Shown piece by piece: positions 1-5,023 of a DNA stretch of 5,023 bases (positions within the stretch are counted from its first letter, which is position 1; the number at the start of each line of letters is the position of its first letter). The notes below the pieces were generated by a model. It saw only the letters and a list, made by a program, of their open reading frames with translations, was not told where the DNA came from and made no database searches. Source of the DNA: a bacterium (lineage in GTDB: Bacteria > Patescibacteria > Paceibacteria > UBA9973 > SBAW01); the NCBI GenBank assembly GCA_021825025.1, contig JAKAIP010000068.1, positions 1 to 5,023 on the forward strand, in the 5' to 3' direction. The position numbers were made by a program, and so were the translations under genes.

Positions 1-20
1 ACACAACAACTACGGCATAA
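1..20 (+). CDS. 3' end of an upstream gene, probably ATP synthase alpha subunit (partial)
   Basis: Only one of the three forward frames has a stop codon here: TAA at 18-20, preceded by codons for Thr-Thr-Thr-Thr-Ala. A gene ending here would leave a 2-base gap before atpG, in keeping with the tight spacing of the operon downstream. In the usual atpBEFHAGDC order the gene before atpG is atpA, so an alpha-subunit C-terminus is expected. The five visible residues carry no family signal, so the identity rests on position alone. Confidence 0.3.
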
Positions 21-22
21 GT

Positions 23-2324
<2,302 letters not shown>

Positions 2325-2331
2325 TAGCATA

Positions 2332-2577
2332 ATGAAGAGTTTTCATCTCACTATTGCGCGGGTTGGAGAAAATCTCTACGACGGAGAAGCTGTCTCGGTA
2401 GCCGCACCGGGGAAGAAGGGTATGTTTCAAATTCTCGCTGATCATGAGGCGTTCGTCTCTGAGTTGGCGTCCGGAGAAGTCCGCGTGAAAGCTGCAGATG
2501 CGACGACTTCCACCTTTGCTATTCCGCACAGTGGCGTCATCGAAGTCTCACATAATCAGGTAACTGTTCTCCTGTAG
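2332..2577 (+). CDS. atpC: F-type ATP synthase epsilon subunit, short form lacking the C-terminal helical domain
   Basis: Epsilon sits on the foot of gamma against the c-ring and completes the central stalk. The 81 residues cover only the N-terminal beta-sandwich. MKSFHLTIAR (1-10) matches the family start, LYDGEAVSVAAPGKKG (15-30) and FQILADHEAFVSELASGEVRV (32-52) form the core, and SGVIEVSHNQVTVLL (67-81) is the last strand, followed directly by TAG. Typical bacterial epsilon has about 130-140 residues because two further C-terminal helices follow; these are known in several bacteria to inhibit ATP hydrolysis or bind ATP. Only 36 bases separate the stop from the next start, so there is no room for the lost domain in another frame. 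The ATG at 2332 is chosen because it fits the family N-terminus and starts 7 bases after atpD. An in-frame TTG at 2317 would add five residues and overlap the atpD stop; a purine-rich AAGGGGAG lies 11 bases before it, so it cannot be excluded. Confidence 0.92.
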   Translation: MKSFHLTIARVGENLYDGEAVSVAAPGKKGMFQILADHEAFVSELASGEVRVKAADATTSTFAIPHSGVIEVSHNQVTVLL

Positions 2578-2580
2578 GGG

Positions 2581-2607
2581 TTGCATCCTTCAGAGAAAGC
2601 GTATACT
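2581..2607 (+). promoter_or_regulatory. Putative promoter for the 139-aa membrane protein gene
   Basis: A -10 element TATACT (2602-2607, five of six matches to TATAAT) follows a weak -35-like TTGCAT (2581-2586) with a 15-base spacer, shorter than the ideal 17. The last base of the -10 lies 6 bases before the ATG at 2614. The expected transcription start therefore falls on or within a base or two of the start codon, giving a leaderless mRNA. The site is in the 36-base gap after atpC and suggests that the downstream genes are not driven only by read-through from the atp operon. This is prediction from motif match alone. Confidence 0.5.
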
Positions 2608-2613
2608 AGATGC

Positions 2614-3033
2614 ATGATGTTTGAAGGCGACTCGGAAACGACTACTCCTCAACGCAAACGGGTGCTGCACTACCATGGCGATGAGGTACGCACGATCTTC
2701 TTTATCGGCGCACTGGTGCTTATTGTTGCGCAGTCGACCGGTGCCGACCTCCCACTCTCAACATTCGGTGCGGTCGCGAGTGCGATCCTGCTCGTGGTCG
2801 CAGCAGGTATCACGAACCCAGATCAGTCGGGTATCCATTGGCTCAATGCGGCTATTGCGGTTATCGGAACGCTTGTTTTTGGTACGACGGCCGTCGAACA
2901 CTACCGAGAAGGGTTTAGTATTTTTGATATCTCGTTCATCTACATCGAGGCTCTTGCGCTCCTCTCACTCGTAGCACTCTACTTCACGACACGAACTATT
3001 CGAGGGAAGCGCCAACGACCGAATCTGGTATAA
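2614..3033 (+). CDS. Small integral membrane protein of unknown function (four predicted helices)
   Basis: I do not recognise a characterised family. The product has 139 residues from the ATG at 2614; a second ATG follows immediately at 2617. A short charged, hydrophilic N-terminus (1-25, containing KRVLHYHGDEVR) precedes four likely membrane helices at about 26-42, 46-66, 75-95 and 101-125. The tail is basic (RTIRGKRQRP, 127-136), which by the positive-inside rule suggests a cytoplasmic C-terminus. With four helices the N-terminus would then be cytoplasmic as well. There is no signal peptide and no catalytic motif that I can see. A TTG 33 bases upstream (2581) is in frame, but starting there would translate through the -10 element at 2602, so the ATG is preferred. 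The gene follows atpC by 36 bases on the same strand. Its stop codon TAA (3031-3033) is embedded in the -10 element of the next gene. That it is coding is supported by the clean helix pattern; function is unknown. Confidence 0.8.
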   Translation: MMFEGDSETTTPQRKRVLHYHGDEVRTIFFIGALVLIVAQSTGADLPLSTFGAVASAILLVVAAGITNPDQSGIHWLNAAIAVIGTLVFGTTAVEHYREGFSIFDISFIYIEALALLSLVALYFTTRTIRGKRQRPNLV

Positions 3034-3034
3034 T
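3026..3034 (+). promoter_or_regulatory. Extended -10 promoter for the 76-aa protein gene
   Basis: The sequence TGGTATAAT is a perfect extended -10 (TGn followed by TATAAT, the hexamer at 3029-3034). No TTGACA-like -35 is seen at 16-18 bases upstream, which is typical of promoters relying on the TGn extension. The hexamer ends 8 bases before the ATG at 3043, so the transcript should start within about two bases of the start codon. The hexamer includes the TAA stop codon (3031-3033) of the preceding gene. Confidence 0.65.
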
Positions 3035-3042
3035 CTGCACAT

Positions 3043-3273
3043 ATGTCGGTACAAAGTTTTCTTCTCAACCAATACGCAAAATGGAAGCTAAAGGATATGC
3101 CCGAGGCGCAGCGCGAGCAGATGACCGCACTGATTTCGAAGAATCCTGAACTTTTTAAGAACATCGGCGAGGAGATCGAACGACGAAAGAAAGGCGGCGA
3201 AAGCGAAATGAAAGCGTCAATGGAAGTTATGAAAAAATATCGAGTTGAATTAGCCGCATTGATGCAGAAATAA
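3043..3273 (+). CDS. Small soluble helical protein of unknown function
   Basis: The 76 residues have no membrane segment and no signal peptide. The composition is rich in Lys, Glu, Met and Ala, and the pattern suggests two or three amphipathic helices: about 3-15, 20-49 (MPEAQREQMTALISKNPELF and the charged stretch after it) and 54-75, with a Gly-Gly break at 51-52. The segment ISKNPELFKNIGEEIE (31-46) looks like the most structured part. I recall similar short proteins annotated as hypothetical in Parcubacteria-type genomes, but cannot confirm a family. It starts 9 bases after the previous stop, directly behind an extended -10 promoter, and ends 6 bases before the next membrane protein gene, so the two are probably co-transcribed. 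A role as a cytoplasmic partner of that protein is possible but is inferred from adjacency alone. Confidence 0.75.
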   Translation: MSVQSFLLNQYAKWKLKDMPEAQREQMTALISKNPELFKNIGEEIERRKKGGESEMKASMEVMKKYRVELAALMQK

Positions 3274-3279
3274 GCATCT

Positions 3280-3792
3280 ATGGTCGCTGCCATCTCGCTC
3301 ATCATCTTTTGCCAAGTGCTCGGAGCCTTCATCGGTGCCGGCGCAACCGTATGGGGTGAATTGGCGTATGTGCGAGCACTGCGCGATGGGAAGATAGACC
3401 AGGCTGAGCATCGGCACCTTCGTGCCATTGCCCACGGACTTCGTTTTGGTATGACGCTCTTGCTGGTCGCCTCGTATATGTTGGTTGTCGCAGCGTATCT
3501 TGCCCGTACTCCCGCACAACCCGCACTCACCCCGGAATATTGGACACTAATGTTCCTTGCAGGAGTCACGGTGTACGTCTCGTGGGCGCTTTCGCGGAAG
3601 CATGTCTCCTTTGCTCTCGGTTCAGCAATTCTATTTACCACCTGGTGGTTTCTCGCCTACCTTACCACTGGCTGGATGTCGCCACTCTCCTTTGGAGCAG
3701 CAAATGCCTTCTTTATTGTCGCGACAGCTATTTTCTATGTGATTCTGCAGTATGCGCGAATGCTTGCGCATCCGAAAACGCCCCGAGCCTAA
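3280..3792 (+). CDS. Integral membrane protein of unknown function (five predicted helices)
   Basis: The 170-residue product has predicted membrane helices at about 3-26, 56-76, 87-104, 107-129 and 136-158. Between helices 1 and 2 is a charged loop, ALRDGKIDQAEHRHLRAIAHGLRFG (33-57), with three His residues (44, 46, 52). From memory, CPR genomes contain small membrane proteins with the same layout: a glycine-rich first helix, then an 'ALRDG-I---E--LL' loop. I believe this is one of them, though no function is established and I cannot verify the match. The His and charged residues could bind a cofactor or a partner, but there is no recognised motif. The ATG at 3280 lies 6 bases after the 76-aa gene without a clear Shine-Dalgarno motif, which suggests translational coupling. 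The C-terminus (KTPRA) is short and basic. A hairpin overlaps its stop codon. Confidence 0.8.
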   Translation: MVAAISLIIFCQVLGAFIGAGATVWGELAYVRALRDGKIDQAEHRHLRAIAHGLRFGMTLLLVASYMLVVAAYLARTPAQPALTPEYWTLMFLAGVTVYVSWALSRKHVSFALGSAILFTTWWFLAYLTTGWMSPLSFGAANAFFIVATAIFYVILQYARMLAHPKTPRA

Positions 3793-3799
3793 GCTTGGG
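3782..3799. terminator. Possible hairpin terminator between convergent genes
   Basis: CCCGAGC (3782-3788) can pair with GCTTGGG (3793-3799) as a 7-bp stem with one G-U wobble and a four-base loop CTAA. The loop holds the TAA stop of the 170-aa membrane protein gene. On the plus strand the following sequence is not an immediate T-run; a T-rich stretch (TATTCTTTTCT) starts at 3811. On the minus strand the stem is followed after three bases by TTTT (complement of 3775-3778), a better fit for ending the convergent surface-protein transcript. It may serve both directions, but the stem is short and the T-tracts are weak. Confidence 0.35.
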
Positions 3800-3823
3800 T
3801 ACGGCTTCGCTATTCTTTTCTGC

Positions 3824-5023
3824 TTAGTTTCCGTTGAGGGCCTTGCGGGTGAGTGGTTCAACATACCCGACTCGCGAGATTCCGTGAGCACCTTGGAAAT
3901 TCTTTACTCCCGCTGACGTGAGCGGGCCGAAATATCCGGTCTCCGGCCCACTATAGAAACCGAGCGAGGTGAGATACTTCTGGAGAGCAAGTACCTCCGC
4001 GCCGTGTGATCCGATCCACATACTGGTCGTAAATATATGTGAAGAGGCGGTGCCGGATGAAGGAACGATGACACCGGTGACTACGGCTGTCGCCGCAGGA
4101 GCAGAGGTATGTGTTGCAGGAGCGGTCGTAATAAGCAGAGTTACGGTTGTCGAAGCTGCATTGCCAGCCGTGTCTGCCGCCGTCACGGTGAGGGTGTGCA
4201 GGCCGATATCAGAAGTGGTTGGCTGCCACGAAAACACTCCGGTGGTGCTCGTCAGGTTCGCTGTTGTCACGGTGCTGGTACCGAAGAAGGCGTCACTGAT
4301 ACTGTAGGTGGGCGTCGCGAGACCATGTGCACGAGCGATGAAAGAAATATCTGAACCAACGCCTGCGCTGCCACCTGGAGTGAGTGACGGGACAGTTACG
4401 CTTGGATTAATGACCGTGACTGACTGTGTCGTCTCGGCACTATGCCCGTACAGATCTGAAGCTCGAACCGAGAGGAGGTGCGTACCAAGATCATCAAGAG
4501 TCGTTGGTGTCCAGGTAAACACGCCAAGAGAGCTTACCGTGCTGTTACTGCTCAGTGTTCCTGCTCCGTATGAATCGTACACTGCGTAGGTTGGTGCGAT
4601 GAATCCCGGAGCAGTCATGGTGAACGTAAACGGGCGATGTAGCGCTACCACGACTCCCGGGGAGACGTTGGTGACTAAAACATTGGTACTTGCCACGAGA
4701 ATACTGACAGTTGAGGAAGCACTGTGGTTCGCGCTGTCAGTCACGGTGACGGTGATTGTATGTCGACCAGCATCGTAGACACTTGGCGTCCAACTAAAAA
4801 AACCTGCCTTATCGATGGTGCCCTGTGTCATCCCAGAAGCACTGAAGGAATCGCTTAGGGCGAATTGCGGGTCGATGAATCCGGTCGGGGCCGCAGAGAA
4901 CGTCACGGTACTTCCTGGCGTAATGGCACCAGTCGGGTACACGTTTTGTATGGAGACAGATTCTCCGGCAGCAAGAGTATGGGCAGCGCCCGTTACCACC
5001 AAGATACTGATAAAAAATAATTC
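3824..5023 (-). CDS. Secreted cell-surface protein: three Ig-like repeats and a C-terminal peptidoglycan-binding domain (5' partial)
   Basis: Residues are numbered from the TTG codon at 5002-5000; the frame stays open through seven more codons to the window edge. Those codons read ELFFISI and continue into LVVTGAAHTLA, forming the hydrophobic core of a signal peptide with likely cleavage near residues 10-12. The true start therefore lies just beyond 5023, and the TTG at 5002 would cut the signal in half. Three Ig-like repeats follow (16-104, 108-198, 202-291), each with GxFxWxP and DxGxH motifs resembling He_PIG or cadherin-like domains. A Thr/Ala/Ser/Pro-rich linker covers about 292-324. The C-terminal domain (325-388) is a PG_binding_1-type fold: GSHGAEVLALQKYLTSLGFY, then TGYFGPLTSAGVKNFQ and a final LTRKALN. 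There is no Cys pair or sorting motif. The likely role is a wall-attached, export-dependent surface protein, perhaps for adhesion or envelope structure; the ligand is unknown. It runs convergently with the membrane protein gene, 31 bases between stops. Confidence 0.88.
   Translation of the reverse strand, partial: ELFFISILVVTGAAHTLAAGESVSIQNVYPTGAITPGSTVTFSAAPTGFIDPQFALSDSFSASGMTQGTIDKAGFFSWTPSVYDAGRHTITVTVTDSANHSASSTVSILVASTNVLVTNVSPGVVVALHRPFTFTMTAPGFIAPTYAVYDSYGAGTLSSNSTVSSLGVFTWTPTTLDDLGTHLLSVRASDLYGHSAETTQSVTVINPSVTVPSLTPGGSAGVGSDISFIARAHGLATPTYSISDAFFGTSTVTTANLTSTTGVFSWQPTTSDIGLHTLTVTAADTAGNAASTTVTLLITTAPATHTSAPAATAVVTGVIVPSSGTASSHIFTTSMWIGSHGAEVLALQKYLTSLGFYSGPETGYFGPLTSAGVKNFQGAHGISRVGYVEPLTRKALNGN
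4130..4957 (-). repeat. Three tandem Ig-like protein repeats of about 94 aa
   Basis: The units lie at 4691-4957, 4409-4681 and 4130-4399. The anchor motifs GFFSW, GVFTW and GVFSW put their Trp residues at 71, 164 and 259, spacings of 93 and 95. Each unit also has a Pro-x-aromatic strand (PQFALSDSF, PTYAVYDSY, PTYSISDAF) about 20 residues before the Trp, and a DxGxHxxxVxxxD strand after it (YDAGRHTITVTVTD, DDLGTHLLSVRASD, SDIGLHTLTVTAAD). The DNA copies have diverged, so this is an old protein-level duplication and not a recent DNA repeat. Confidence 0.85.

Noticed and set aside
2581..2613. N-terminal extension of the 139-aa protein from TTG at 2581
   Set aside because: The added 11 residues would be encoded across the predicted -10 element, and two ATG codons at 2614 and 2617 give a more natural start.
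2578..2613. Rho-independent terminator after atpC
   Set aside because: Only a 3-bp AGG/CCT pairing is possible in the gap, with no T-run after it.
2979..3641. 220-residue open frame on the minus strand
   Set aside because: It lies opposite two plus-strand genes with clear protein features and has a Ser/Arg/Cys-rich composition with no domain pattern. It is a shadow of the GC-biased plus-strand codons.
3540..3827. Plus-strand open frame overlapping the end of the 170-aa membrane protein gene
   Set aside because: It is a shifted-frame reading of the membrane protein gene; Cys/Ser/Leu-rich composition and no start signal.
3969..4589. Plus-strand open frames opposite the surface-protein gene
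   Set aside because: The minus-strand frame has a signal peptide, repeats and a PG-binding domain. The plus-strand translations are Val/Arg/Cys-rich and patternless.
5000..5002. TTG at 5002-5000 as the start of the surface-protein gene
   Set aside because: The frame stays open to the window edge, and the upstream codons ELFFISI extend the hydrophobic signal-peptide core, so the real start is outside the window.

Overview
The window looks like a chromosomal segment from a member of the Candidate Phyla Radiation (Patescibacteria), most likely a Parcubacteria-type lineage with moderate GC. The evidence is the style of the proteins rather than any marker gene. The F1 ATP synthase subunits are recognisable but divergent. 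They are followed by short, tightly packed membrane proteins of unknown function. The last gene encodes a secreted Ig-like-repeat protein ending in a C-terminal peptidoglycan-binding domain, a combination common in that group. Usable Shine-Dalgarno motifs are scarce. The lineage call is inference; no rRNA or ribosomal protein gene is present to fix it.

Layout. Positions 1-20 are probably the last codons of an upstream gene (atpA would be expected). Positions 23-2577 hold the 3' half of an F-type ATP synthase operon in the canonical order: atpG (gamma), atpD (beta) and atpC (epsilon), separated by 7-10 bases. Epsilon is only 81 residues long and stops at the end of its beta-sandwich domain. 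From 2614 to 3792 there are three more plus-strand genes: a four-helix membrane protein (139 aa), a small soluble helical protein (76 aa) and a five-helix membrane protein (170 aa). The first two are each preceded by a -10 promoter element placed so close to the ATG that the mRNA should have almost no leader. A hairpin lies over the stop codon of the last gene. A convergent minus-strand gene (3824 to beyond 5023, 5' end cut off by the window) encodes an exported protein with three Ig-like repeats of about 94 aa, a low-complexity linker and a peptidoglycan-binding domain.

How it works together. Gamma and beta carry the features needed for a working rotary F1 motor: P-loop, catalytic Glu, a DELSEED-like lever, and the conserved ends of the gamma coiled coil. 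Loss of the epsilon C-terminal hairpin removes the usual brake on ATP hydrolysis. This would suit a fermentative cell that uses the enzyme as a proton or sodium pump, but that is inference. The three small genes cannot be given a function from sequence alone. The convergent gene most likely makes a cell-surface protein held to the wall. No mobile element, CRISPR array, tRNA or rRNA is visible, and no clearly new multi-gene system. The most notable features are the short epsilon, the leaderless-type promoters and the repeat architecture of the surface protein.
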